64,000 bases of DNA from Parus major (GCF_001522545.3 NC_031779.1:231087-295086); one strand, 5' to 3'; shown: positions 26,701 to 38,030, numbered from the stretch's first letter. Numbers and translations are program-made. The notes: generated by a model not told the origin, from the letters alone.

Positions 26701-29700
26701 TTTTTTTTTTTAGTCAGTGACTTTGTTTTGTTTATACTAACACTGAGAAAACCAGAAGATTTGTTAGCTCATTCCCAAAAGCAAAACCCATTCAAAGCTC
26801 CTTCTTTGCTCTCTCCCCCATGTCTTTAATTTGCAAATCTGGAAGTGCTTTGAGCACAGTAATGAATTACAGTTTGAAGCCCTCCTGTGAAGTCGATGAT
26901 TGCTAATCTTGGTGCATTACAGCTAGGAAAATAGAGTTGAGATTGAGGCTAGGACCTTCAAAGAGGTGTTCATCCCCAGTGCTAAAAAACTGGAGCTGAG
27001 ATACCTTGTGGTTCATTGTCAGATCTCACCTGCAGCAGTTTGTACATCAAACCCTGACATCTTCACCACAAAACCTTGTCTTTTAACCTCTGAAGTAATT
27101 GAAGGCTTTTTGGCTGTGGCAGCGTAATAATTGCACTCCCCCATCTCCTCTGAGATCAGCTTCATGCAGTAGAGTTTTTAGGAAGTGCTATCTAGTGTGT
27201 GCTTACATGCAAAATAGAAGATCTATGTGTCTCCTCATCTTCCTCAGGTTTAGAGTGTTGCAGAGCAGGAGTTAGCTCTGCTTCCTGGTATTGATTCTGC
27301 AGAAATCACTTCATTTTTGCATGCTCCTCATTTGTTTTACCCCAGTGGTGTAACAATGGAGCAATGAGCACTGAAACGCTCCAGAGATTTCCAGGTGGGG
27401 AGAAAGGTGATGTGTCTGTGTTCTTGAGGAGCTGGCAGTGCCATGGCTTCTGTGGTCATCAGCTGGGCCAGGTGCAAATCACACAAGACTTCTGAGACCT
27501 TGTGTTTGGAGGTTTGTTTGGTGTCTGACCCACAGAAAGACTTCCAAATGCTTGGGGCTTTCATGTGTTGAAACTTTACCCATTATTAATTACTGTGCAC
27601 AATTAAACCTTTCTAAATTAGCCTTTTGTGTGGATGAACTTGTTCCTGGGGGAGTTTCTTGAGGTTTCTTTGGTATGTTGCTGTTTTACTTGCTTTTTCT
27701 TTCCCACAACTCTTCATTTTTAGATTATTTTCCTTATGTTTGATTTTCTTTGTTAAAAAAAACTTTTGTGGGGACTTTTGGATTTTGACCTGTTGAATAA
27801 TCAAAGAGCCTAGAGCCATATTCCTTATAAGGCTGGCTCTTGGCTTTGTGCTTGATCTTATATGTCAGGAGCAAAGTTTTGAACGGTGAAAAATGTAAAT
27901 ATCAATAGATGAAGTAGGATTGAAGGAAATAGACTTAGAGAAACTTAAAGTTCTCTTGCTGTCCCTTGAGCAAAGAGGAAGCAGCTTTGGAGCCCCCAGG
28001 ATACCAGCAAACATTTCATTCAGAGCTCACCAAAGCTCTGTATTTTTAGAGCTTGGGCTCTTGTAATAATGTAAATTGAAATTTCTCTTCCATTACATCT
28101 TCCATGTTCAACCAGAGTTCCCAGGGCTCATCCAAAATGCTAAACAGGCAGCACCAAGGAGCGGCTGTTGTCATGCAGGAGGCAGAAATAGAAGCTCCAT
28201 GTCTCTTGGGAAGATTTCTTGTCGAGAAAAGCGTTCCAGCAGCTTCTAAGAGAAGTGGGAAAACATACAGGAGCCAGACAAAAACACATTGTTTGTCCAG
28301 TGTGGATTTAAATTATGTATTTAAATAGCAAATGGTATTTATTTATGACTAAAGGTGTGGAATATGAATTACATGTAAATATTATGTGTGTTTCCATTAT
28401 TACTGTTACACAGGGTGTTCATGGAGTCCCCCATAACCCTGAAGAGCTCGCAAACTTTCGGCAGAAGTCTGAAAAGGCTTCAAGGAGCCAGGTTCATACC
28501 TCACCAAAGGAGCTTTTGGTAGCCAATGGGACTTCCCCCTCTCCTCTGTCGAGGAAAGACATGAGGGTGGAAGGACATAATCCCGAATCCAAGTCCAGAA
28601 TGAGAAGAACTGGTTGGACTTGCAAGGAATGTTCGCAGTGGATCCCTGATCGGGAAACCTATGTGTCCCACATGAAGAGAAATCATGGAAGGGTAAGGAC
28701 TTGGATGAAATACTTGAGCTAGCGAGTTGGGGAAGAACATCAGTCTCCTGCATTCCAGGCCCCTTTGCAGAGCTGTCATTACAAGAGCTGCAAATCTCAG
28801 TTTTTCGTGTGTTTCATCCAGCTCAAGCCTTGCGTTGCCGTGACCTACTTTTGTCAAACTAATCCTTGTTGCTGGCAGAACATGGGCCAAGATGCTGTGT
28901 GCCACCAGATTTCTCAGTACTTTGGCATCAGGACTTCTTGTTTGAAATCCTGAGTCACCCAGCCATGAATGGGGACCTAGATCATGGTGTTTGAGTCCTC
29001 CTAGCTTGATTTGGGTAGGGCTGGGTTGTCCCACTTGATGATGTCCTCACTTCAAGAGAAGAAGATGAGGGCAGGCTGAGTGCTGGATTTTCCCATTTGA
29101 ATGTCCAATGAATCCCAGTGAAGTAGGAAATCGGCCAAATATTTCAGTTTAATACATACATGTATTCATTAAACAAGTCTTAACTGGAATGTGCATGCAG
29201 GATATATAAAGGGCAGTAGGAAAATTTTGGAGGAGGCTGGTTACAGGATGGACTTAGGGGGATGTGGATATACATTGATAACAGAAGGGCCCGTGTGATG
29301 CTTTTTAGCATCTTGCCCTTTTCTTGTGCAGAATTATGAGGAGCAGGAAGAGTAAGTGGAGTTGTACTTAACTGGGGTCCTGCTGCCTTCTGGGGCCGAA
29401 GGGACCTTCCACTGAGTGAATTTGGCATGGGAGAATCATATATGTAATTCCTAATAAAAGCATCAATAAAATTATGCATGTGCTTTAAGTAGTCCTGGTT
29501 TTATAAGATCAGGGCTGGTATTGCCCAACTGTTGGGCTGAATCTAAGTGGGATCTCAAAATCTCAGTGATCTCTAGCAGTAGAATTACATATTATGTAGG
29601 GGATTTTCTTGCATCTGAGAGGTAACGTCCAGGTGAAGAGCACGGGAATTAGAATCCAGTCAGTGCTTTCCATGTCCCTGCTGTTGAAAGCTGTTTCTGT

Positions 29701-32700
29701 TTTCCTGCCAGTCCATGAAGAGATTCCCTTGTCGCCAGTGCGAGCGCTCATTCAATGCCTCCAACAGCCTGCGCAGACACATCCGCAATAACCACGACAC
29801 AGCAAAGAAAGTCTACACCTGCTGGTACGTACCCAATGCCGCTTGGCAAACTGGTTTTCAGCAGCAGTCTAATCCTTCAAGTTTGGAAGTTGTGATAAAT
29901 GATGTCTGCTGCTCCTGACTACTCTAGACTGTAAGTTACTGAAGGGAAGTGAGGAGCAGAATGTGTTAAACAGAAGAGACTTAGCGGCTAAAATAAGACC
30001 TTGCTTTTGACTGTGCAGTGAAAGTCTTATGGAAATGTAAGGGGAGGTGTGATTTGATATCTGCAGATGATAAATGAGATGTACGTTTTGCATTGTTGTG
30101 AAGCAGCCAATAAAATATTGGGCCAGTCTTTCACTGATTTGTGGTTGGTGTGGTCATGCATCACTCTTGCACCCTCTCCTTGGGTGCAAAAGGTATAAAT
30201 CCTAAAAATGGACCAGATCTTGCCACTGCTTTAGAAAGGCAGAACTGACTGCACAGACTGCAGAGCAGTGGAGAATTATCTTGCTTGGGAAGTCACACCT
30301 CATAGCTGGAAAATGGATCTGGAGATTTCAGACAAGTTTTAGAAGTCAGTGGTGAATGAAAATCATTGCTGAGCAACATATTTTAACTGTGAATCTCGGT
30401 TCAGGACAAAGCCCAGTGTTTATGTATCTGTCTCTGTAACTGCTGCAGAGAAAGTTGTATGCTGAGTGACCATGCAAAATTCCTTCCTGTCTCATTCTGA
30501 GACATCTTTTGAAAGAAGGTTAAAGCACATTTGGCTTGGAAAAGAGGTTTGCAGTGATGTAGGTTGGGGGATTTTTCTAATTGATCTAAATTTTGGTTTA
30601 ATGCAGGGATTTCTGATGTGTATTGTCACTTTACTGCAGTCAAGTTGCTAAAACCTCATCTGAAGATTACAAGTGCACTCCTCAAGTACTGTATGTCTTT
30701 GGACTATCTAGTGAGCCACAGCAGCTTTTAGTAAATGGATACAGCTTAGGCATTACAACTGGGAATACATTTCCTGAGACATTTTTTCATCCAGGACTTC
30801 TAAACTTTCCATTTCTTCTAACTGCTCTGACTTGGAACCTCTGGAGGAGATGAAATGTTGGCTCCTATTGTGTTTCATTCAGCTTTAAGTTTGTGGGTGA
30901 TGGTCTTGGGTGTTACACTCACCTGATCTGTGTAAATCTGTTCTCTCTGCATCAGTCTTAAAGTGAAATGTTTCAGGATCAAAATGAGCAGAAGATATTA
31001 TTGGGAAGAGGAATCTGTGTGGAAATTCCTGACAGCCTAGGATATGCCAGACTGCTGTGCATTACCTTATTACTTTTCAGAGCAACACACAGCTGTGAAT
31101 CCACTGGTTCACCCAGGGGGCAATGATCATGCCAGCAGAGAAAACACAGCTAGCAACCCAGGGGACCTGTGGTTGCATTTAATTCTCCAGCTTGTAGTTG
31201 CCCCTTCACAAATTCTGTTGATGAAGTCTTAATTGGACAGCAGTTGTACTCTCTTCAATCATTGTAGTGGCAGACTCACTGAGGTCACAGCACTCTGCAG
31301 ATGAGACCTCTTCCTTGAAATACTGTCCCAACATCTCCCAAGAGCTGCTCTTGGTTTGGATCTGAGTTCTTTTGTCCTGTCTTCCATTTGATCCCTTTTA
31401 GCTTGAAGAGCACTGCTCCAAAAATCTCACCCTCCAGTCTCTGAATTCCTCCTTGACTCGTTTCAGTGCTTTATAAGGCATCACATGTCCACTGCTCCTT
31501 GTTTTTTCTGGTTCTGTTGTCTCTTTTCCTTCTTCCTGTTTGGCATTTTGTATCACTCTGACCTGTTACTCTCTTCAGGGGTTTTGATGCCTTAACTTCT
31601 TGTCACCCTCTTCTCCTGGGTTTCCATGTGAAACATTAATAAAATCTGCCATGGATGTGATTACTGATGATTTCTGTGACTCCAGCTTGCTTGCTTGTAG
31701 GTGACCTTCCTCTGGCTTTTCTAACATTCCCAGCTGGGATTCCCCCTTTCTCCCTGTAGTAGTTTAGATTTGCCAATTTAATTTCTCAGCTAATGCACTA
31801 AATAAATGTCGTGGTTTTAAAGCAGTAACTAAAAAATCACTAGACAACTTACTTATTTTTTGCTGTGAGATATGGATTAGAACAAGAGCAAAACAGGTTT
31901 AAAACTTCAAAGGAACAGAGAAGGTTTATTAACAAAAATTACAAGAATAAGAAACCAGAAAAAAACTTCTAGAAACCCTTTTCTCCCTACTACTTAACTA
32001 TTCTCTTGTTCACATGACAATACAGAGACAAAGAGCTTGGTGGTTAAAACAGTCTCAATTTTGCTAGTTTTGCTAGTTTTTTCATCAGTCTTTGCAGAGA
32101 AAAAGAAGTCGTCTTCTGCTAATCTGTGGAGTTTTTTCCCAAGAAAACCATTTTCTTCATGGCTTTTTATTTCTCTGATGCCAGCTGCCCAGAACATTCT
32201 GCCATCAGTTCTCTCCTCCCATTTCACATCACTCTGAGGTGTGTTATGGGTTAATGAGTCAAGATGGGGTGTCATTTTTAAGGATAAGTTATTCAAAGGC
32301 AAAACTTTTCTTCATCTGTTTTTGTGAGCCTCTCTGGAAACAGAAAGTTTTCTCTTGTTAAAGGCTACCAATCTTCAACTATCACTTCTCTTTTTCTGTT
32401 CCAGCATCTCATAGGATTACAACTACTTCACTATTTACTTAAATCTACACTTTGAAATATCCTATTCCCCCCAAAAATACTCTGTCATGAATTAAAGTTT
32501 TTTCAGAACATTATTGTCTATCTTTATAGCTTTAACAGAAAAATACTTCAGCTTATTAAAGCATCTTATTTTCTTCCCCTGCTGAAGCTAAATTCATTCC
32601 TTCACTGTCTTTGATAGTTTATGGTGTCTCTTTACCTGTTGATCACTCTCTCTCTCTTCCCCTCTCTCTGGAAAAAAAGGATTAATCTGCAAGTCTGGAT

Positions 32701-35700
32701 AATGAAAGGGTTAAAATCTTGCCCAGGCCTTGTGGCTGGGTCTGTGATCTCAGGATTAGCTGGAGCTGCGGCTGGAGCTGTTTGATGGCCTCTCTTTACT
32801 CGGCAGTGTCTGGTGGAACTCAGCAGGGGCAGAAACTGCAGCCAAGCCGGGGGAACCGGCCTGACCCAGCCTGGGCTCGCTTCCCCTCAACCCCCACACC
32901 CCGCAGCCTTGTCCAGTCTTGGGGGGAGAAGGAGGCTGAACCAGAGCCTGTTACCTCTTCAGAAGCCAGAAACCAAAGAGAGCAAGAAATTCCCGGGCTT
33001 AGGTCTTAAGGTGGTGTTCACAGGTTGATCTCACTTTTCCATGGTCAAAAACACTGTCAGTTCTCAGAAATGGTTAGTTATTGGCCAGGAGAAAGAACTC
33101 CCACCAGCCTCCAGCAGTTTCAGCTTCCCTAGCTCTCAAAGCCAGTCTTAAAGGTGCAGAACTTAATATATAATATAAACCAGGCCATTGGGGATACCAG
33201 TAACATAAAGTCACCCCAGGACACTCCCCCTGGACTGCTTATGTTTCTGGCTTTGGATAAATTTGTAGGGAGAAACCAGTGATGGAGGACTTACTTGATC
33301 ACCCTCCTGCCATGTTTGTCACTGGAGTAATTCAGGTTAGGCAAGCATCTTTTCCTGCTCACATGAAAAGAATTCTAAATTAGGGAAAATTACAGAATAT
33401 TGTGATTTATTGTGTATTTTCTTTCATAATTCATTTGGTTATTGTTATTTTACTCTTCTTTTCCAAGTCTTAAGTACAGAGTGTCTGAAACACTTGATTT
33501 TCAACATGTTTATTTTTGGTAAATACCACTTAATAACCTCTCAGCTTTCCTCCATGAAGAAGAAAAATTCCATCATCATTAAATATTGATTTATCCTCTG
33601 AGCAAATCCCGTTAAAACACAGAAGTATTCAATGAGCATATCTGCATTTTCACATCATTGCTGACTTACTTAATTTCCCTCTATATCAGTAGGAATCTTC
33701 TTGTCTTTTTAGAATATGTCTTTGTTACCCAGAGACACTTCAGCTCCTCTCTGCCCTTAATCCCATGCTGCCTCATCTCAGATGCAGTTAGGGCACTTCA
33801 GGGGACTCTGGTGTCACTTGTCCTCGCTCAGATCCATAGCTGATTGACCTTCACCATGTTGTGCTGGCAAGCACCAGAGCAGCACAGATACTCAGCTTTG
33901 GCTTTCTCAATTGCTAACAGAGCCCTCTGTGCTCGTCAGGGGGGGCTGGTTTTATGTCTGCAAGGTCTGGCACTTATTCTAGTAGATCTCTGTCATCCAG
34001 GAGCGAAGTACAGACGGCACATCCCCTGCACCGCTCCTTTTTGAGATGTCAGCCAGCTCTGTAGCAGCTCTGGAGTCCTGCCCAGGTTCAAACATGAAGA
34101 GTTACATATGAGTGACATGTTCAGGAGTGTTTCTGCCTAGATTGTTGGTACAAAAGCTGGAATTTCAGCAGTTTGGTAAGAATTTTAACTGTATTGTGGT
34201 ACAGTCTGGTGGATGTAACGCTGGCTCTCCCTGGTACTTGGGAGTGCTGGGACTGGGTTGTGCCACAGGTCTCCTAGGTGTCACAGAGTCACCAGCTCTC
34301 TCTCTGTAGTTCTTTCATCTCAGAGTCTGTGTTTGTTGTTCTCCCATACATTTTCCATCCTGATCATTTATACTCTTTGGCATTTGTCACAGGGTGCCTG
34401 ACTCCCAATAGTCCCTATATTTATTTAGCACTGTGGAGAAGACATGCCCTACTCTCATTCATGAGCACTGTGGCAAACTCCAAACTCTTCTAGATTTCTC
34501 TCAGGGCAATGTTATATTATTAAAACAATGTTTTGCTGGGTATTTTGGTAATCTAATGGTACATTACTCACCAGAGTCTGTCTCCAATGACACCTCTTGG
34601 TTTGACACAATACAAAGAGTATCTTCTCTAATAAATTTTCTTCCTTTTTTTATTTCCAAGGTACTGCACAGATGAAAATCAGACATTTCCTCATCCATTC
34701 ATGCTGGAGAACCACATCAGCCTCATGCACGGCATCAAAAACCCAGACTTATCCCAGATGGCCAAAGTGAAAGCTCCAGAGAGAGACAGAGCAGAAGTAA
34801 CTGACACCTATTTTCATGGAAAATTAAATGTACAATTAAATGTACTTGGCGAGGAGTTGTTTATTTGGGGTGTTATGTCAAGCTGTGGCCTTTTGCCAGT
34901 CAAACCCTCCCCTTACTCATTTCCGTCCAGCCTGGTTCCCTCTGGTAGGGTCAGGGTCAGCAGTGTGAGCACAGCTGAGCTGCACCAGGACAACAAGCAT
35001 TTGCATCTTGCATTTCTCAAGATTTTTCGCTGTGTTTTACTGGCATTTATCCAGTCTATTTTGTATTTTAGGCTTGTTATTATCTTTGTTTACCACTGGT
35101 GCCCCATTCATGAGCATGGGACATTTTTCTTCTTTCTCCCTTATTTCTTCTGCTAGTTATAAAATATTTATCTTTTGCTTTAAAATACTTGCTAGATCCA
35201 TTACCTATGAGAACTGCATTTTTCTTAAGTAGAAATGTGTAATTTTGTATAGCAAATGTAACTGTTCTACTGATTGTGTTGTGGATTGGTTTGGAGTGGA
35301 GGGTTGGCTGCTTGGGCTTCTTTGCTCAATTTATTTTAAAAATACACATTTTGCATATCACTGCAGGGACATATTTAAGGGAGTCATCCTCACAGGAGAA
35401 GAAGCTGCAGGATTCTAAGATAGAGGGGATGAGTTACTGAGAGATGCCACTAAGACAAAATCTGAGTGGAGGGGAAAATGTTCAGTCTGAGAGGTGTTGT
35501 CTGGGTTAATGACCACCCCAGTGTCCTTCAGCTGTCCCTCTTCTGTGGGCTTCTCCTTCCCACACCACAGTCTAAGTTGTTCCCACTCCAAATTTTTACG
35601 CAGAGAGGTCATGGCTGTCCCATCCCTGGAAGTGTCCAAGGCCAGGCTGGACAGGGCCTGGAGCACCCTGGTCTAGTGAAAGGTGGTCCCTGCCCATGGC

Positions 35701-36515
35701 AGGGGGTGGAACTGGATGAGCTTTTAAGTCCCTTACAACCCAAACCATTTCATGACTCCTTGATTCTAAACTATTTCCTCATCATGTTTCTGCCCAGCCA
35801 GCCTCTCCCAGCGTTCCCATCTCACACCACAGGACAGCAGCTGAAAACCTGTGTGGTGGGTGGGTATGGCCAGGGAAGGGAATGCCCCAGGAATCCCTAG
35901 GCTTGATTTCACCCTCAGGCATCCTCAGACATGCATGTGGATTTTAGCACTTACTCTTCCATGGGTTCAAATGATAAAGTCACTTTTTAATCTTATTTTT
36001 TAAAGGCAAAATCTCCAAAGAGGATGGCAGTGGATGAGCTGGGTCAGGCAGAGAGCAGCGTGGGTTTGGATGCGCCACCAGCCAAAAAACTGAAAGCGCC
36101 TTGGAAATGCGCGAAGTGTGGCTTTGCGACGGACGTCCGGACTGAGTTCCAGGAACACATACCTCGGCACAAGACCGACAGCTCCACCTTCCAGTGCTTG
36201 TTCTGTGGCCTGTGCTACACCTCCCACATCTCTCTGAACAGGCACCTCTTCATTGTTCATAAAGTCAAAGATGAGGAGGACGAGGAGGAAGAAGAAGAGG
36301 AGGAGGAGGAAGACGAAAGGCAGAAGTTGCAAACAGAGATGGGTAAGAATGGACACGAGGACTACAATGGCGAGTTGAACACTACAGTGGAAGAGGAAAG
36401 CAAATGCAAAGAGTGCAAAAGTGACTCAGCTCTTTGTGAGCACAATCAGACATGCAGTGCAGAAGGCCCCAACAGCACCTCACAGAACAATCATTCAAAG
36501 TCTCTTAAGACTTAA
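4682..36515 (+). CDS. ZNF592: ZNF592, multi-C2H2 zinc finger protein (complete CDS, 8 coding exons)
   Basis: Spliced CDS: 4682-6979, 20445-20623, 24689-24865, 25637-25796, 28414-28692, 29712-29824, 34661-34796, 36006-36515, giving 1283 aa (the human protein, from memory, is about 1267). All introns are GT-AG and phases join cleanly. The start is the ATG at 4682, 8 bases inside the exon; its opening [20 protein letters not shown] is the signature shared by ZNF592, ZNF687 and ZNF532, and the following residues match ZNF592. Ordered features: conserved [10 protein letters not shown] block near 283-308, Ser-Pro/Lys stretch 335-348, basic KVRIKTIK block 387-409, a finger pair (C612/C615, C640/C643), then about ten further C2H2-like units from 739 to 1199, and an acidic Glu tract near 1203-1218. 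ZNF592 is known as a nuclear protein of the ZMYND8/ZNF687 coregulator complex; that role is inferred here by orthology. Confidence 0.96.
9281..9498 (+). repeat. CR1 LINE 3' fragment
   Basis: A sense-orientation CR1 3' end: 'tagagaaattcttccctgtg', 'gctgcctagagaagctgtgg', then 'tccttccaacccaaaccag'. It ends in a degenerate terminal octamer repeat (gattctctgattctctga). Confidence 0.9.
14034..14186 (+). repeat. CR1 LINE 3' fragment
   Basis: Sense CR1 terminus: 'acagggcttggagcaacctg', 'ccctgcccatggcaggggg', then 'cattcaacccagaccattct'. Confidence 0.88.
14482..14530. repeat. 17-bp tandem duplication followed by 8-bp inverted repeat
   Basis: TTTAATCCACTACATGA occurs at 14482-14498 and again, exactly, at 14499-14515. 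It runs into ATGATCAC-TAC-GTGATCAT (14512-14530), a perfect 8-bp inverted repeat with a 3-base loop. Confidence 0.9.
14575..15155 (+). mobile_element. Degenerate retroviral LTR-like block
   Basis: It contains repeated 'catggactgcaggatcc'-type and 'tccatgggct' words, a 'tttctctcacatcttctcac' segment, 'cttatcccagaggtgctgct', and an end region 'cacaaaggccgcccctgcag' followed by 'aaaccttgtcacgtaaacc'. This ordered set of words is one I associate with an abundant songbird endogenous retrovirus LTR. It has no intact retroviral gene. The exact family and boundaries are uncertain. A 169-residue open frame across it is not considered coding. Confidence 0.55.
20445..20623 (+). CDS. ZNF592: ZNF592 coding exon 2
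   Basis: This exon encodes residues 767-825 plus two bases of codon 826. It is dense in Cys/His pairs (C768/C771, C779/C782/H784/H788, C796/C799, H811, H818) and matches the most conserved region of ZNF592. Acceptor AG is at 20443-20444 and donor GT at 20624-20625. The sequence is markedly more GC-rich than the flanking introns. Confidence 0.95.
20758..20787 (+). repeat. (CA)n microsatellite
   Basis: An uninterrupted CA dinucleotide run of about 15 units in ZNF592 intron 2, 134 bases after the donor. Confidence 0.97.
20909..21051 (+). repeat. CR1 LINE 3' fragment
   Basis: Sense CR1 terminus beginning 'cccatccctggaagtgttca', with 'gaacagggcttgggagcaac' and ending 'caacccaaaacattctgtga'. Confidence 0.9.
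21052..24688 (+). other. Rest of ZNF592 intron 2
   Basis: No gene, RNA gene or clear repeat was recognised. Small open frames around 23.4-24.4 kb lack domains and plausible splice context. Confidence 0.7.
24689..24865 (+). CDS. ZNF592: ZNF592 coding exon 3
   Basis: One base completes Arg826, followed by residues 827-884 and two bases of Gln885. It encodes two C2H2 fingers: C827/C830 with H843 and H848, and C855/C858 with H871 and H876. A pyrimidine-rich tract precedes the acceptor, and the donor is GTAAGT at 24866. Confidence 0.95.
24866..25636 (+). other. ZNF592 intron 3
   Basis: A 771-base intron with nothing notable apart from its splice sites. Confidence 0.8.
25637..25796 (+). CDS. ZNF592: ZNF592 coding exon 4
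   Basis: One base completes Gln885, followed by residues 886-938, ending in phase 0. It encodes the [12 protein letters not shown] finger (C890/C892/H905) and the start of the next finger (FKCPQC ... MQHVK), whose remaining His comes from the following exon. Donor GTAGGT is at 25797. Confidence 0.95.
25797..28413 (+). other. ZNF592 intron 4
   Basis: A 2.6 kb intron holding an antisense CR1 fragment at 26080-26242 and a long T-run at about 26690-26713. No coding exon was recognised. Confidence 0.8.
26080..26242 (-). repeat. CR1 LINE 3' fragment
   Basis: Antisense CR1 3' end: 'gtttgggttggaagggacct', 'tgcagggacaccttccacc', then 'gaacacttccaggaatgggg'. Confidence 0.92.
28414..28692 (+). CDS. 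ZNF592: ZNF592 coding exon 5
   Basis: This exon encodes residues 939-1031, phase 0 at both ends. The N-terminal part is a Ser/Lys-rich linker that, as far as I can recall, is poorly conserved between birds and mammals. The end is the strongly conserved finger RTGWTCKEC with C1008, C1011, H1024 and H1029. The acceptor follows an AT-rich stretch ending in ACAG, and the donor is GTAAGG. Confidence 0.93.
28693..29711 (+). other. ZNF592 intron 5
   Basis: A 1.0 kb intron with no further feature recognised. The acceptor has the form TTTCCTGCCAG. Confidence 0.8.
29712..29824 (+). CDS. ZNF592: ZNF592 coding exon 6
   Basis: This exon encodes residues 1032-1068 plus two bases of Trp1069. It holds a canonical C2H2 finger, C1038/C1041 with H1054 and H1059, and the first Cys (C1068) of the next finger, which is completed across the splice junction. 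Donor GTACGT is at 29825. Confidence 0.95.
29825..34660 (+). other. ZNF592 intron 6
   Basis: A 4.8 kb intron containing the antisense solo LTR at 31807-33223. Remaining sequence is AT-rich with no exon-like segment. Confidence 0.8.
31807..33223 (-). mobile_element. Avian endogenous retrovirus solo LTR (about 1.4 kb), antisense to ZNF592
   Basis: The ends form a TG...CA pair with a short inverted repeat: 'tgtcgtgg' at 31807 and 'ccaggaca' ending at 33223, one mismatch from complementary. Read on the minus strand it begins TGTCCTGGGGTGACTTTATG and has an AT-rich U3-like part with TATATTATATATT. Near its 3' end it has a GTTAATAAACC poly(A) signal followed by 'ttctctgttcctttgaag', the usual arrangement of an LTR R-U5 region. 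No gag, pol or env sequence lies inside. The flanks (aataaa and ctcccc) do not form a target-site duplication, so either boundary may be slightly off or the flanks have changed. Confidence 0.7.
34661..34796 (+). CDS. ZNF592: ZNF592 coding exon 7
   Basis: One base completes Trp1069, followed by residues 1070-1114. It supplies C1071, H1087 and H1092 of the finger begun in the previous exon, with the conserved [15 protein letters not shown] segment. The acceptor follows a T-rich tract, and the donor GTAACT at 34797 is weaker than its neighbours. Confidence 0.93.
34797..36005 (+). other. ZNF592 intron 7
   Basis: A 1.2 kb intron with a sense CR1 fragment at 35601-35767; otherwise no feature seen. 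Confidence 0.8.
35601..35767 (+). repeat. CR1 LINE 3' fragment
   Basis: Sense CR1 terminus: 'cccatccctggaagtgtcca', 'gacagggcctggagcaccct', 'ccctgcccatggcaggggg', ending with 'catgactccttgattct'. Confidence 0.92.
36006..36515 (+). CDS. ZNF592: ZNF592 coding exon 8, with stop
   Basis: This exon encodes residues 1115-1283 and the TAA at 36513-36515. It contains two C2H2 fingers (C1149/C1152/H1165/H1169 and C1178/C1181/H1194/H1199) and the conserved RHLFIVHKV segment. A Glu/Asp tract coded by near-perfect GAG/GAA repeats (about 36270-36315) comes next, then a polar C-terminus rich in Cys, Ser and Asn. The acidic tract is also present in the human protein, but its sequence after that point diverges. 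Confidence 0.94.
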   Translation, partial: AKSPKRMAVDELGQAESSVGLDAPPAKKLKAPWKCAKCGFATDVRTEFQEHIPRHKTDSSTFQCLFCGLCYTSHISLNRHLFIVHKVKDEEDEEEEEEEEEEDERQKLQTEMGKNGHEDYNGELNTTVEEESKCKECKSDSALCEHNQTCSAEGPNSTSQNNHSKSLKT

Positions 36516-38030
36516 AAGCAAAAAAAAACAAACCCTTTTGGTTGATTGGGGGATTTTTGTTGGGGGGTTTCTACTCAAAATACAGGGTGGGGATGGGGCA
36601 AATCTTTGAAATATTCTGTTGATTTATTGGGATGAACGTTGCTTTCCATTAACTCCTATTTGTAAGGGCAGTTTAAAACAGAAAAAGCAAAACCAACCCT
36701 GCCATTGCATCCTCAGCACTAGCTCTCTGCCAGCCCAGAGAGGTGAAAAGGGAAAGCAGGGCCAGAATCCTCAGTGGGGCTTGGCCAACTCCTGAGGATC
36801 CAGGAGCACTTTGCAGCTGCAGTTTCCTTCAGACAAGCTCTCCACTTTTGAGTGTGCACCGCCTCAGCCTCTGCCCAGAGCCCCAGCCTTGCCTTCCCAA
36901 TCTCCCTCTCTCCTTTTATTTATGGCTTCTTTTTTCTCTCCCCATCCTGCCTTTGTGTTACTCATTTTAACTCATAATGCTGGCTCAGCCAAATGCGCTT
37001 GTCAGGACTGTGTGGCTGATCTGGGATCTGCGTTATGTGGGATGGGTTTGAGCTCTGAGTTGTGCTGATTACTCTTTAGTTACCCAAATAACAACATTCT
37101 TTTCCAAAATGCAGTTTAATGAAATATCTTGGACCTGAGTCATCCTTGAGAGAGGATTTTGTAGCCCCAGTCCTCCCTGGTGAGTACAGTGTTTAGGAGG
37201 GCCGTTTGGCTGTGGAGTTGCACTGCTGGAAGCCATCCTGGGCTGGGTGCTGCCAGGCTGGTGCTCAGTGGCTCATCCCAGTGGGGAGCCCGATTGGCAC
37301 CATCGCCAGACGGGGATAACTTCCCCCATCCCACCAGTGGGGTCAACTGGAGTGAAACTCTTCCAGAGCTCCGGATATATCAGTGCCGTGGCTCCCTGAC
37401 AGCTCATTTTGAGGGGAGAGAAGCAGAGCACAGCTCCCAGAGGTGTTGGAAGCAGTGGGAGCCACCGTCCTACAGCGCAGCAGGGGCTGGTGCTCCATCA
37501 GTAGCTCCATAAATCCTCTCCTGCTGTAGCTCAGCATTACCCATCCTTTAGGAGATGTTCCTTTCCATGTAGTCACATTGACTCTCTCTTCCCTCATTCC
37601 TTGTTACACCCATGCTTTGTGTAATACAATTACCTTCTATACCATTATTTTTTTTCATTCTGTTGAGCCAGAACTCTGCTTGTTATTGTTTACTCTGATG
37701 ATGTTTAAATAATTTAAGAACTATTTATCTCCTTGCTTGGGCTCATCACCATCTGGTCTCGTGATGCTTGGACGTGGCCCTTTGGAGCTGCCTGGATGTT
37801 GGATGGTGTGTTGGTTGGATGAGTCAAGCTTGGCTGTGGGGTGTCGGCAGGATGGGGGGTTGGCTGGTGGCGATCTACATGGGGGTGTGGATCAGATGAG
37901 CTGCTGGCTGAATGGGGTGTGAGGTGTCCGGTGTTGGCTGACTGGGAGCGGTGGGAAGAGGGAAGGATGGAATCGGGCGTTGTTCGGATACCTGATGAGT
38001 GCGAGGGGGATGGTTTGGGTGCGGTGTTTC
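36516..38030 (+). other. ZNF592 3' UTR and ZNF592-SEC11A spacer
   Basis: No coding sequence was recognised. No AATAAA or ATTAAA occurs on the + strand here; weaker variants are AATGAA near 37119 and AATACA at 37623-37628, the latter followed by a T-rich stretch. The distal part (37.74-38.03 kb) is G-rich with repeated TTGG and GGATG words. Confidence 0.65.
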
